From assembly GCF_014644495.1 (NCBI RefSeq), contig NZ_BMKU01000002.1, positions 248,001 to 312,000 on the forward strand: a stretch of 64,000 bases of DNA. Reading direction: 5' to 3'. Source of the stretch: Pseudarthrobacter polychromogenes (GTDB lineage: Bacteria > Actinomycetota > Actinomycetes > Actinomycetales > Micrococcaceae). How positions within the stretch are numbered: position 1 is the stretch's first letter; every line of letters begins with the position of its first letter. Shown here piece by piece: positions 34,179 to 42,800 of the stretch. The translations under genes and the position numbers were made by a program. The notes under the pieces are model-generated. The model searched no databases. It saw nothing but the letters and a program-made list of their open reading frames with translations, and was not told the DNA's origin.

Positions 34179-35758
34179 AGCGGGATGTTCCCATGCTTTT
34201 TGGTGGGGAGGCTTGCGCGCTTGTCGCGCAGGGCGCGCAGGCCCCTGATGATCTGCAGCCGGGTTTCGGAGGGGGCGATGACGGCGTCAACGTACCCGAG
34301 TTCCGCCGCCTGGTAGGGGTTGAGGAGCTCCTCCTCGTACTGCCGGATCACCTCGGCGCGCCGCGCCTCGACGTCGCCTCCGGCCTCCGCCACTGCGGCG
34401 AGGTCGCGCCGGTACAGGATGTTGACGGCGCCCTGGGCGCCCATGACGCCGATCTGGGCGGTGGGCCAGGCCAGGTTCAGGTCGGCGCCGAGCTTCTTGG
34501 AGCCCATCACGATGTAGGCGCCGCCGTAGGCCTTGCGGGTAATCACGGTGAGCTTGGGAACAGTGGCCTCGGCGTAGGCGTACAGGAGCTTGGCGCCGCG
34601 GCGGATGATGCCCTGGAATTCCTGGTCCTTGCCGGGCAGGAAGCCGGGGACGTCCACCAGGGTAATGATGGGAATGTTGAACGCGTCGCAGTGCCGGACG
34701 AACCGGGCCGCCTTTTCCGACGCCGCGATGTCCAGGGTGCCGGCGAACTGCAGGGGCTGGTTGGCAACGATGCCCACCGTGTGGCCTTCCACCCGGCCGT
34801 AGCCGATCATGACGTTTGGCGCGTACAGGGCCTGCATTTCCAGGAAGTGTCCGTCGTCCACGATCTGCTCAACCACCGTGCGCATGTCGTAGGGCTGGTT
34901 GGCGGAGTCGGGGATGAGCGCGTCCAGGGCGAGGTCGTCGTCGTCGAGTTCCAGTTCCTGGGTGTGCTCCAGGACGGGCGCCTCGGACAGGTTGTTGGAC
35001 GGCAGGAAGTCCAGCAGTTCGCGGACGAACTCGATGGCATCCCCTTCGTCGGAGGCGAGGTAGGTGGACGTTCCTGTGGTGGCGTTGTGCTGCCGGGCGC
35101 CGCCGAGGGTTTCCATGTCAACGTCCTCGCCGGTCACCGTCTTGATGACGTCCGGGCCGGTGATGAACATGTGGGAGGTCTTGTCCACCATCACCACGTA
35201 GTCGGTGAGGGCGGGGGAGTAGGCGGCCCCGCCCGCTGAGGGGCCCATGATCAGGGAGATCTGCGGGACGACGCCGGAGGCGTGGACGTTGTTGCGGAAG
35301 ATGTCCGCGAACATCGCCAGGGAGGCCACGCCTTCCTGGATGCGGGCTCCGCCGCCGTCAAGGATGCCGACGACGGGGCAGCCGTTGCGCAGCGCAAACT
35401 CCTGCACCTTGACGATTTTTTCGCCGTTGACCTGGCTGAGCGAGCCGCCATAGACGGAGAAGTCCTGGCTGTAGACGGCCACCAGGCGGCCGTCCACGGT
35501 GCCGTAGCCGGAAACCAGGCCGTCGCCCAGCGGCTTCTTCTTCTCCATGCCGAACGCGGTGGAGCGGTGCACGGCCAGGGCGTCGAACTCCACGAAGGAG
35601 TCTTCATCCAGCAGGAGACCGATGCGTTCCCGGGCGGTGTTTTTGCCCCGCGCATGCTGCTTTTCGATGGCTTCGGGGCCGGAGGGCTGTTCGGCACGCG
35701 CCTGGCGGTCGCGGAAATCGGCGATCTTTCCCGCTGTCGTTGTCAGATCGTGGCTCAT
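34175..35758 (-). CDS. Acyl-CoA carboxylase beta subunit (carboxyltransferase)
   Basis: This 527-residue carboxyltransferase is of the AccD/PccB type. [20 protein letters not shown] opens the N-terminal crotonase half. [20 protein letters not shown] and [20 protein letters not shown] form the acyl-CoA oxyanion region, and [20 protein letters not shown] with [17 protein letters not shown] form the carboxybiotin region. It transfers CO2 from biotin on the alpha subunit to acetyl- or propionyl-CoA. The ATG at 35758 follows GGAG by eight bases; the longer upstream frame is not family-like. A palindrome at 35894-35908 matches the one before the alpha-subunit gene. Confidence 0.94.
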   Translation of the reverse strand: MSHDLTTTAGKIADFRDRQARAEQPSGPEAIEKQHARGKNTARERIGLLLDEDSFVEFDALAVHRSTAFGMEKKKPLGDGLVSGYGTVDGRLVAVYSQDFSVYGGSLSQVNGEKIVKVQEFALRNGCPVVGILDGGGARIQEGVASLAMFADIFRNNVHASGVVPQISLIMGPSAGGAAYSPALTDYVVMVDKTSHMFITGPDVIKTVTGEDVDMETLGGARQHNATTGTSTYLASDEGDAIEFVRELLDFLPSNNLSEAPVLEHTQELELDDDDLALDALIPDSANQPYDMRTVVEQIVDDGHFLEMQALYAPNVMIGYGRVEGHTVGIVANQPLQFAGTLDIAASEKAARFVRHCDAFNIPIITLVDVPGFLPGKDQEFQGIIRRGAKLLYAYAEATVPKLTVITRKAYGGAYIVMGSKKLGADLNLAWPTAQIGVMGAQGAVNILYRRDLAAVAEAGGDVEARRAEVIRQYEEELLNPYQAAELGYVDAVIAPSETRLQIIRGLRALRDKRASLPTKKHGNIPL

Positions 35759-35893
35759 CAAGTGTCTCCGGCTCTGTAGCAGATTGATTCTGTGGTGCTG
35801 AGTTACTGGCCGGCTGTTGTGCGGGGTTAAGTAGCTTCCACACAAAAGACGAACCCTGCTGGCAAGTCTAGTGACGCGTCCGGCCGCCGCAGC

Positions 35894-35908
35894 TGTAGGG
35901 AACCTACA
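35894..35908 (-). promoter_or_regulatory. Palindrome shared by both acyl-CoA carboxylase loci
   Basis: TGTAGGGAACCTACA is a perfect palindrome apart from its 3-base centre. It differs at one position from the site at 25579-25593 before the alpha-subunit gene. It lies 136 bases before the beta-subunit start and 71 bases before the divergent SDR gene. Confidence 0.6.
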
Positions 35909-35940
35909 ATTTTCTGCGCCGCCGTCACCAGCAATGTCAT

Positions 35941-35956
35941 GTTACTCATCGGTAAC
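35941..35956 (+). promoter_or_regulatory. Inverted repeat in the SDR promoter
   Basis: GTTAC (35941-35945) and GTAAC (35952-35956) flank six bases, 11 bases upstream of the candidate -10 box of the SDR gene. It overlaps the expected -35 position and may be a separate operator. Confidence 0.4.
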
Positions 35957-35966
35957 TTAGCTGGGT

Positions 35967-35972
35967 TAGAGT
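35967..35972 (+). promoter_or_regulatory. Candidate -10 box, leaderless start of the SDR gene
   Basis: TAGAGT, six bases (GGTGCC), then ATG at 35979. No Shine-Dalgarno sequence is present. Confidence 0.5.
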
Positions 35973-35978
35973 GGTGCC

Positions 35979-36866
35979 ATGACTTCGAGCAATGACGCTT
36001 TGCACGCCCCCGCAGGCCCCTACCGGGCCGCCGGCTCCCTCCGCGGACGGACCCTCTTGCTCTCCGGCGGAAGCCGCGGCATCGGCCTGGCAATTGCCCT
36101 CCGGGCGGCCAGGGACGGCGCCAACATCGTCCTGATGGCCAAGACCGGAGAGCCGCATCCCAAACTCGCCGGGACCGTCTACACCGCCGCCCGGGAGATC
36201 GAAGACGCCGGCGGGCAGGCCCTTCCCCTGGTGGGGGATGTCCGCAACGATGACGATGTGGCCCGCGCCGTCTCCTCGGCGGTGGAGAACTTTGGCGGAG
36301 TCGATGCCGTCATCAACAACGCGTCCGCCATCGACCTCTCCCGCACCGATGACGTGGACATGAAAAAGTACGACCTCATGCAGGACATCAATGTCCGCGG
36401 GACGTTCCTGCTGTCCAAGCTGGCGCTGCCGGCGCTGCGGTCATCGGACAGCGCGCACATCCTCACGCTCTCGCCTCCCCTGAACCTCGATCCGCAGTGG
36501 GCGGGAAAACACCTGGCCTACACCATGGCCAAGTACGGCATGAGCCTGACAACCCTTGGGCTCGCCGAGGAACTGAAGGCGGACGGCATCCGGGTGAATT
36601 CGCTGTGGCCGTGCACCCTGATTGATACGGCGGCCATCAGGAACATGCCCCACGGGGAGAGCATTGCCCAGGCAGCACGCGGCCCGGAGATCATGGCGGA
36701 CGCGGCCCACGCCGTGCTCACCGGCAGCAACCTGGAAAACGGCAGCCGGCCCAGCGGAAATTTTTACACGGACGAGGCAGTGCTCACGGCCGCTGGAGTC
36801 ACTGATTTCCGGCCGTACAGCCTGGGGGCTCCGGAAGACCGCCTGGTGCCGGATATTTTCCTGTAG
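35979..36866 (+). CDS. Short-chain dehydrogenase/reductase, HSDL2-like
   Basis: This 295-residue Rossmann-fold enzyme has the cofactor motif SGGSRGIGLAIALRAARDGA, the NNAS motif (VINNASAIDLS) and the active-site YTMAKYG (Tyr-X3-Lys). The catalytic Ser position lies in HILTLSPPLNL. MAKTGEPHPKLAGTVYTAAR with a Lys after the second strand is typical of HSDL2-like members, which are usually NADP-linked and tied to fatty-acid metabolism. Divergence from the carboxylase beta gene fits that idea. The start is the ATG at 35979 behind a TAGAGT box. Confidence 0.88.
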   Translation: MTSSNDALHAPAGPYRAAGSLRGRTLLLSGGSRGIGLAIALRAARDGANIVLMAKTGEPHPKLAGTVYTAAREIEDAGGQALPLVGDVRNDDDVARAVSSAVENFGGVDAVINNASAIDLSRTDDVDMKKYDLMQDINVRGTFLLSKLALPALRSSDSAHILTLSPPLNLDPQWAGKHLAYTMAKYGMSLTTLGLAEELKADGIRVNSLWPCTLIDTAAIRNMPHGESIAQAARGPEIMADAAHAVLTGSNLENGSRPSGNFYTDEAVLTAAGVTDFRPYSLGAPEDRLVPDIFL

Positions 36867-36929
36867 CCCGGCCCCCCGTGGGTCCCGCAGGTCCACCGAC
36901 GGCGGGCAGCCGGGACCGGGCCGGGTCGG

Positions 36930-36935
36930 TACAGT
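36930..36935 (+). promoter_or_regulatory. Candidate -10 box, leaderless start of birA
   Basis: TACAGT, six bases (TTAGGT), then ATG at 36942. No Shine-Dalgarno sequence is present. Confidence 0.5.
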
Positions 36936-36941
36936 TTAGGT

Positions 36942-37850
36942 ATGGATGACGCACATGCCCCCGGTACGCCGCTGAACCGGAGCGAGCTCGCGGACCAGGA
37001 TTTCCTGTCCGCCACCGGCATCGCACGGCTCGAGGTGGTGGACTCCACCGGGTCCACCAACGCGGACCTGCTCCGGTCGGTGACCGTGGAGCCCTCGGCG
37101 TGGCCGGACATGTCGGTGCTGACGGCGGAATACCAGACGGCGGCCCGGGGCCGCCTGGACAGGCACTGGGAGGCGCCGCCCCTGAGTTCCGTCTCCGTTT
37201 CGGTGGTCCTGAGGCCCGCGAACGCGGAAGGCAGGCCGCTCCCTACCCAAAGCTATTCCTGGCTGTCCCTTATCGGAGCGCTGGCGCTGCGCGAAACCCT
37301 GCTGGAGACTGCCGGCCTGCCCGCGGAGCTGAAATGGCCCAACGACGTCCTGGTGCGCGGAAAGAAAATTGCCGGAATCCTGGCCCAGCTGGGTCCCATG
37401 GTGGACGGCTCGGTGCCGCCCGTCATCCTCGGAACCGGCCTGAACGTCACCCTCCGGGAAGAGGAACTCCCCGTGCCTACCGCCACGTCCGTGGTCCTGG
37501 AGGCGCCGCGGACCGCGGACCGGACCAAGTTGCTGAAGAGCTACCTCTCGCACTTTGCCGTGCTCTACCGCAGCTTCTGCAATGCCGACGGGGATCCCGC
37601 AGCGGGCCTGGCCGGCGGCCCGTCGCTGCATAAGAGGGTGGAGGCCGTCATGACGACGCTGGGAAAACAGGTGCGGGCGCAGCTCCCCGGCGACCACGAG
37701 ATCATTGGCCACGCATCCCGGCTCGACGAGTACGGCTCACTGCTGGTGGTTGACCGTGAGTCCCGCGAGCACGTGGTGACCGCCGGCGATGTGGTGCACC
37801 TGCGTCCGTGGACCTCCCCGGATGCGTCCGGCCAGGGCGGATATGCGTAA
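36942..37850 (+). CDS. birA: Biotin-[acetyl-CoA-carboxylase] ligase
   Basis: This 302-residue ligase makes biotinyl-AMP and biotinylates the BCCP lysine of the carboxylase alpha subunit. It shows EVVDSTGSTNADLLR, the substrate loop region TAEYQTAARGRLDRHW, LKWPNDVLVRGKKIAGIL and VILGTGLNVTL, plus a C-terminal SH3-like cap (LLVVDRESREHVVTAGDV). There is no N-terminal helix-turn-helix, so unlike E. coli BirA it cannot act as the biotin-operon repressor. The biotin loop reads ARGRLDR where GRGRxGR is usual. The next gene starts 8 bases inside its end. Confidence 0.93.
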   Translation: MDDAHAPGTPLNRSELADQDFLSATGIARLEVVDSTGSTNADLLRSVTVEPSAWPDMSVLTAEYQTAARGRLDRHWEAPPLSSVSVSVVLRPANAEGRPLPTQSYSWLSLIGALALRETLLETAGLPAELKWPNDVLVRGKKIAGILAQLGPMVDGSVPPVILGTGLNVTLREEELPVPTATSVVLEAPRTADRTKLLKSYLSHFAVLYRSFCNADGDPAAGLAGGPSLHKRVEAVMTTLGKQVRAQLPGDHEIIGHASRLDEYGSLLVVDRESREHVVTAGDVVHLRPWTSPDASGQGGYA

Positions 37851-38442
37851 AGACCTCGTCCCGGGCGAGCAGGTGATTGTCACCACCCGCCCGCAGCCGA
37901 GGAAGCTGGCGGGGGCAGCCGGAGCCTTCATACTCTCACCGGCACTTGCCGCCTTTGCTGCCGCATGGGTGGTCCGCGGGGAAGCAGCGAGGGTCATCCC
38001 CGGCCTCGAGGCGCGGTGGACGCCGGCGCTGGTGGCCGGATGCATCCTGGCCGCGGCCGGCGTCTGGCTGGGTTACTGCCTGCCCCGGCTGCTGCGGTGG
38101 CAGGGCACCCGGTATACGCTCACCAGCCGGAGGCTCATTTCCAGGTCCGGCCTGGTGCGGCGGCAGGACCAGCAAGTAAACCTTGCATCGGTGCGCCACC
38201 TGACTGTCCACGAGTCGGTACTTCAGCGCCTGTTGCGCTCGGGGAATATATCCTTGGAAACCGGGTACCAGGGCGTAGTGACTTTCCGGGATGTGCCGGA
38301 GGTTGCCAGGTTCCGGGATTTCATCCTTGACGCCCTCGAGGAAATGCCCGACGAACGCGACGGCCAGTCCGGCGGGGCGTTGGATTACCCTGCCGGAGCA
38401 TTGCCATGGGAACTGAGAGAAGGTGGACGGGATGAACGATGA
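37843..38442 (+). CDS. PH-domain membrane protein (YdbS/bPH2-like)
   Basis: This 199-residue protein has an N-terminal DLVPGEQVIVTTRPQPRKL, two membrane helices (about residues 25-45 with ILSPALAAFAAAWVV, and 58-78 with LVAGCILAAAGVWLGYCL), then a bacterial PH domain: GTRYTLTSRRLISRSGLVRR, VNLASVRHLTVHESVLQRLL and GNISLETGYQGVVTFRDVPE. Such proteins are common in actinobacteria next to birA. They may act in membrane or lipid organisation. The ATG at 37843 overlaps the birA stop by 8 bases and the cyclase gene overlaps its end by 11, so birA, this gene and the cyclase gene form one operon. Confidence 0.87.
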   Translation: MRKDLVPGEQVIVTTRPQPRKLAGAAGAFILSPALAAFAAAWVVRGEAARVIPGLEARWTPALVAGCILAAAGVWLGYCLPRLLRWQGTRYTLTSRRLISRSGLVRRQDQQVNLASVRHLTVHESVLQRLLRSGNISLETGYQGVVTFRDVPEVARFRDFILDALEEMPDERDGQSGGALDYPAGALPWELREGGRDER

Positions 38443-39556
38443 GGACCAGCAGGAACGCGTGGACTCCATCAAGCCACCGCCCGCGACGGACGCCCACCCC
38501 GCCACGGGCACCATGTCAGCTGAACGGCTTGCCATGAAAGCGCTGGAAGCCCGGCTGCTCGGCGGAGAACGCAAGCTCCGCCGTCGTGAAGTCGCCGCCG
38601 GCGCAGGGCTGTCCCTGCTGTCCGCCCGCAAGCTGTGGCGCGCCCTGGGCTTTCCCAACTTCGGCGACGAGGACGTCGCCTTCACCGAGCGTGACCAGGC
38701 CGCCCTGTCCACCGTGGTGGACCTGGTGCGCTCCGGCAAGCTGACGGAGGAGGCCGCGATCTCCGTCACCCGCTCCATCGGGCAGATGACGGACCGGATG
38801 GTGGTGTGGCAGATCGAAGCCCTGGTGGAGGACATGGTCCACGAGCAAGGGGTCACGGACGCCGTGGCGCGCAAGCGGCTCGTCAACGAACTGCCCGCGC
38901 TGGTGGACGCCCTCGAAGAAGTACTGGTGTACTCCTGGCGGCGCCAGCTCAACGCCGGAGTGCAGCGGCTCGCCGTCCGGGCCGAGGCCGGGCTCCAGGC
39001 CAGCGAGGAAGGCCGGGAAGGCGACGAGGACGACGCGCCGCTGCCGCTGGCACGCGCCGTCGGCTTCGCGGACCTGGTCTCCTACACCAGCCTGTCCCGG
39101 CGCATGAACGAAAAAACCCTCGCCCGGCTGGTCCAGCGCTTCGAGAACAAGTGCGCCGAAATCATCTCCGTAGGCGGCGGCCGGCTGGTGAAAACAGTGG
39201 GGGACGAAGTCCTGTACATCGCAGAAACCCCCGCTGCCGGCGCTGAGATCTCCCTCGCCCTGGCCCAGGCCTTCACGGAGGACGAAATCCTTCCCGAAGC
39301 GCGGGTGGCCATGGTGTGGGGAAGGATCCTGTCCAGGCTTGGGGACATCTACGGTCCCACGGTGAACCTGGCGGCCCGGCTTACCACCCTGGCCGACCCC
39401 GGGACTGTGCTGGTGGACTCGATGACGGCCTCGGCCCTGGAGCATGACGAACGCTTCGTGCTGGAGCCACAGCCGCCCGAAAACGTCCGCGGCTTCGGCG
39501 AGATCCGCCCGGTGCGTTTGGGGCGCGGGCTTGGCAAGGGGCTTGTGCTGGACTAG
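38432..39556 (+). CDS. Class III adenylate cyclase with regulatory N-terminal domain
   Basis: This 374-residue protein has a helical N-terminal domain (about residues 30-190; EVAAGAGLSLLSARKLWRAL is helix-turn-helix-like) that resembles the pH-sensing regulatory domain of mycobacterial Rv1264. The C-terminal catalytic domain (about 205-370) has the two metal-binding aspartates in VGFADLVSYTS (Asp 214) and VKTVGDEVLYIAE (Asp 258), and PTVNLAARL with the transition-state Asn and Arg. It should make cAMP from ATP as a soluble homodimer. The ATG at 38432 is preferred over a GTG at 38423. It is the last gene before the large envelope locus. Confidence 0.9.
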   Translation: MNDEDQQERVDSIKPPPATDAHPATGTMSAERLAMKALEARLLGGERKLRRREVAAGAGLSLLSARKLWRALGFPNFGDEDVAFTERDQAALSTVVDLVRSGKLTEEAAISVTRSIGQMTDRMVVWQIEALVEDMVHEQGVTDAVARKRLVNELPALVDALEEVLVYSWRRQLNAGVQRLAVRAEAGLQASEEGREGDEDDAPLPLARAVGFADLVSYTSLSRRMNEKTLARLVQRFENKCAEIISVGGGRLVKTVGDEVLYIAETPAAGAEISLALAQAFTEDEILPEARVAMVWGRILSRLGDIYGPTVNLAARLTTLADPGTVLVDSMTASALEHDERFVLEPQPPENVRGFGEIRPVRLGRGLGKGLVLD

Positions 39557-39874
39557 GACGCCTGATTCCTCAGGTGGAATGACCAGCCCAAAATAGTTTC
39601 TCCAGTTGTTGGTCAATCACGATATAGTCGGTGCGGCGGCAAAGGACGGAGCCCTGCCGTGGGCAGGGCTCCCCATCGCGGCCACATGCGGCCGTGGGTA
39701 TGCTTGCCACCGGGCAAGTTACCTTGCCGGCACTCGGCGCCAAGCGTGGCCGGGTGTCCTTATTTTTGTCAGGTCTCAGCTGCTTCCTGCCAGGAGCAGC
39801 ACAACATCAAGGTCCGGGCGAGTCCCGGCCGGGCAGCTGCCTGCGGCAGCGGTAATTTCAGGGGATATCAAGCT
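39557..39874 (+). promoter_or_regulatory. Structured 318-base leader upstream of the giant repeat-protein gene
   Basis: Three hairpins follow one another: GGAGCCCTGCC/GGCAGGGCTCC (39648-39672, perfect 11-bp stem, 3-base loop), CGGCC/GGCCG (39679-39694) and CTTGCC/GGCAAG (39703-39718). The first may terminate the cyclase transcript, or all may be part of a 5' leader. TATAGT near 39624 is a possible -10 box. The frame of the next gene stays open from 39659, but the encoded sequence is not protein-like. I recognise no known riboswitch. Confidence 0.45.
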
Positions 39875-42800
39875 GTGACAAGTCTGCTGGGGAAACTTGG
39901 ACTGAATCGGCGCCACAAAAAAATGGTGACGGGCACTGCTTTCAGTGCCGCTGTTGCTGTTGTGGTGACGGGGGCAATTCTGTATCCGGGGTTCAAAACC
40001 ACCGAGGTGGAATTGAACGACGGCGGCGTGTGGGTGGTGTCCAAGTCCAAGAACGCAGTGGGCCGGTTGAATTATCCCTCCCGGGTCCTTGACGGGGCGG
40101 TGACGCCGGCGTCCACGACGTTTGACATCCTGCAGGACGCGGGGGATGTGTTCGTTGATGATGAGACCGGGTCAACGTTGAACCAGGTGTCGCCGGCGAA
40201 CATGCGGCTGGGCGGGGACAAGCAGCTGCCTGGGTCCGCGGATGTGAGTTTCGGGTCCGAGGTGATCTCGGTGACGGACGCGGCGTCGGGCAAGGTGTGG
40301 GCGGTGTCTCCGTCCACGGTTAACGGTTTTGACGAGGAAGCATCCGAGCCCGTCATGGTGGGCTCGGAGGGCATTGTCTCGGCGGTGGGGGAGGATGACC
40401 GGATCTATTCGGCGGATCCCAAATCCGGCGGGGTGACGGTCACCGGTGTTGACGCAAACGGGGAAGTAACGTCCTCGGAGTCGGAGACCTGGGCTGATCT
40501 TAAAGGTGCAGGGGACCTCCAGATCACGGTGGTGGGGGACAAACCGGTGCTTCTCGATGCGGCGGCGGGGAGGTTGTTCCTGCCCGGGGGAAAGCGGCTG
40601 CAGGTGGAGAACGCGCGGGATGCGAAGTTGCAGCAGGGCGGGCCGGACAGTGATTTCGTGGCGGTTTCAACGCCCAAGGCGCTGCTGAAGCAGCCGCTGG
40701 ACGGGTCCACGGCGAAGACCGTGACGTTCGACGGCGAGGGTGTGCCGGCTGCCCCCGTCCAGTTGGGCGGGTGTGTGCATGCGGCGTGGTCGGGGGCGAA
40801 CAAGTATGTTCGGGACTGCGTAAACGATGGTGACGATAAGAACGTGGACGTGCCCAAGGCGAGCGCATCGCCGTCGTACGTGTTCCGGGTGAACCGTGAC
40901 CTGGTGGTCCTGAACGACGTGAACTCCGGCAACGTGTGGCTGGTCAACCAGAACATGCAACTGGTCAACAACTGGGACGACGTCGTCCCGCCCAAGAACG
41001 AGTCCGACGAGCAGGACCAGGAGTCCGCAGACAACAACACCATCAACGTCCTCCCGGACCGCACCAAACCCAACCGTCCGCCGGAAACCAAGCCCGACGC
41101 CGTCGGCGTGCGCCCCGGCCGCACCACCATCCTCAGCGTCCTGGACAACGATTCGGACCCCGATGGCGACGTGCTCACCGCAGCCGTAGGGGACTCCGGA
41201 CCCCAGGCCGGAAGCCTCCAAAATATCTACGGCGGCACCGCCTTCCAGATCTCCGTTCCCGCCGACGCGAAACCCGGCACCGAAACGTTCAGCTACAGCG
41301 CCTCCGACGGCCGAGGCCTCTCCGCCGGCGGGCAGGTCACGCTCAGCGTGGTTGGGCCCGACGAGAACAAACCTCCGCAGTTCAAGCGCGGCGACAACAC
41401 CACCACCATGCTGGTGGAACAGGGCAAGACAGTCAGCCAGAACATCCTCACGGACTGGATCGATCCCGACGGCGACGATCTGGTGCTCCTCGACGCCAAG
41501 GCGGACAACGACCAGGACCAGGTGAAGGTCCGCCGTGACGGCCTGCTCACCTTCCAGGACTCCGGCGCGACTGCCGGCAAGAAGACCGTGGAAGTCACCA
41601 TCTGGGACGGCCGGGACACCGTCACCGGGAAAGTCGTGGTCAACGTCCAGCCGCCGGGAGCCCTTGCACCGGTGGTCAACGCCGACCACGTCACTGCCGT
41701 GGTGGGCCAGGACCTTGTCATCTCTCCGCTGAAGAACGACGTGGACCCCAACGGCGGAGCCCTCCGTTTGGCACAGGTGGAGGCCAACGGCCCCGCCGAG
41801 CTGGGTCCCGTGACCGACGGCGGCACCTTCACGTTCCGCAGCACCACCCCCGGCCCGGTCTACCTGACGTACATCGCCAGCAACGGCCCGCAAAGCAGCC
41901 AGGGGCTCATCCGCGTTGACGTGGAATCCGGGGACGAGGCCGGTGACCCCGTCGCCGTCCACGACGTGGCGCTCATGCCAACCGGCGGCAGCGTGCTGCT
42001 GGACCCGCTGGCCAATGACTCCGACCCCTCCGGCGGTGTCCTGGTGCTGCAGTCCGTTAAATTGCCCGAAAACTCGACCGCGTCCGTCAGCGTGATCAAC
42101 CATGGTGTCCTGCGCATCACCGACATCCTGGGCACCAAGGACCCGATCCTCTTCGAATACACCATGTCCAACGGGAAGAAATCGGCCACGGGCAGCGTCT
42201 CCGTGGTCCCCGTGCCGGCGCCCGCCGTCGTGGAAGCACCCCAGCCCAAACCGGACGAGGTCAACGTCCGTGTCAACGACGTCGTCACCATCCCTGTCCT
42301 CGAGAACGACACCCACCCGCAGGGCCAGGAACTCACGGTGGATCCTGTCCTGCCGCAGGGCGTGGATCCCGTGGACGGAAAGAGCTTCGTCTCAGAGAAC
42401 ACCCTGAGGTTCATAGCCGGCCCGCAGCCCAAGACGGTCCGCGCCATCTATAACGCCGTGGACCCTCAGGGCCAGAAGAGCGCCGCCGCGGTGACCATTC
42501 ACATCCTTCCGCTGGAAGGTGCCGAAAACTCGCGCCCGCAGCCGCGCAACCTGACCGCCCGTGTGGTGGCCGCCGGCACGGTGCGCATTCCCGTCCCGCT
42601 GGACGGCATCGATCCGGACGGCGATTCGGTCCAGCTGACCGGCATCGACAGTACGCCGTCGATGGGAACGGCTTCCGTGGGCAGCAACTTCATCGACTTC
42701 ACGGCTGCCGGTGACGGCGCCGGAACCGATACGTTCCGCTATAAGGTGGTGGACCGGCAGGGCGCCGTGAACACTGGCACCGTCACCGTGGGCATTGCGC

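Noticed and set aside
32250..34316. 688-residue plus-strand open frame opposite the DUF885 gene
   Set aside because: It is antisense to a gene with clear family motifs. In GC-rich DNA the complementary frame is often open for long stretches, and its translation is Gly/Val/Arg/Asp-rich without domains.
39659..39874. Possible N-terminal extension of the giant protein from a GTG at 39659
   Set aside because: The extension is Arg/Pro/Cys-rich, lies across the hairpins and has no homology-like sequence. The GTG at 39875 has a good ribosome-binding site and directly precedes the membrane anchor.
39557..39874. Known riboswitch class (c-di-AMP, cobalamin) in the leader
   Set aside because: I could not find the conserved cores of these classes; only simple hairpins are visible.
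40667..42316. Long minus-strand frame inside the giant repeat-protein gene
   Set aside because: The plus strand encodes regular cadherin-like repeats. The antisense product has no recognisable domain and arises from codon periodicity.
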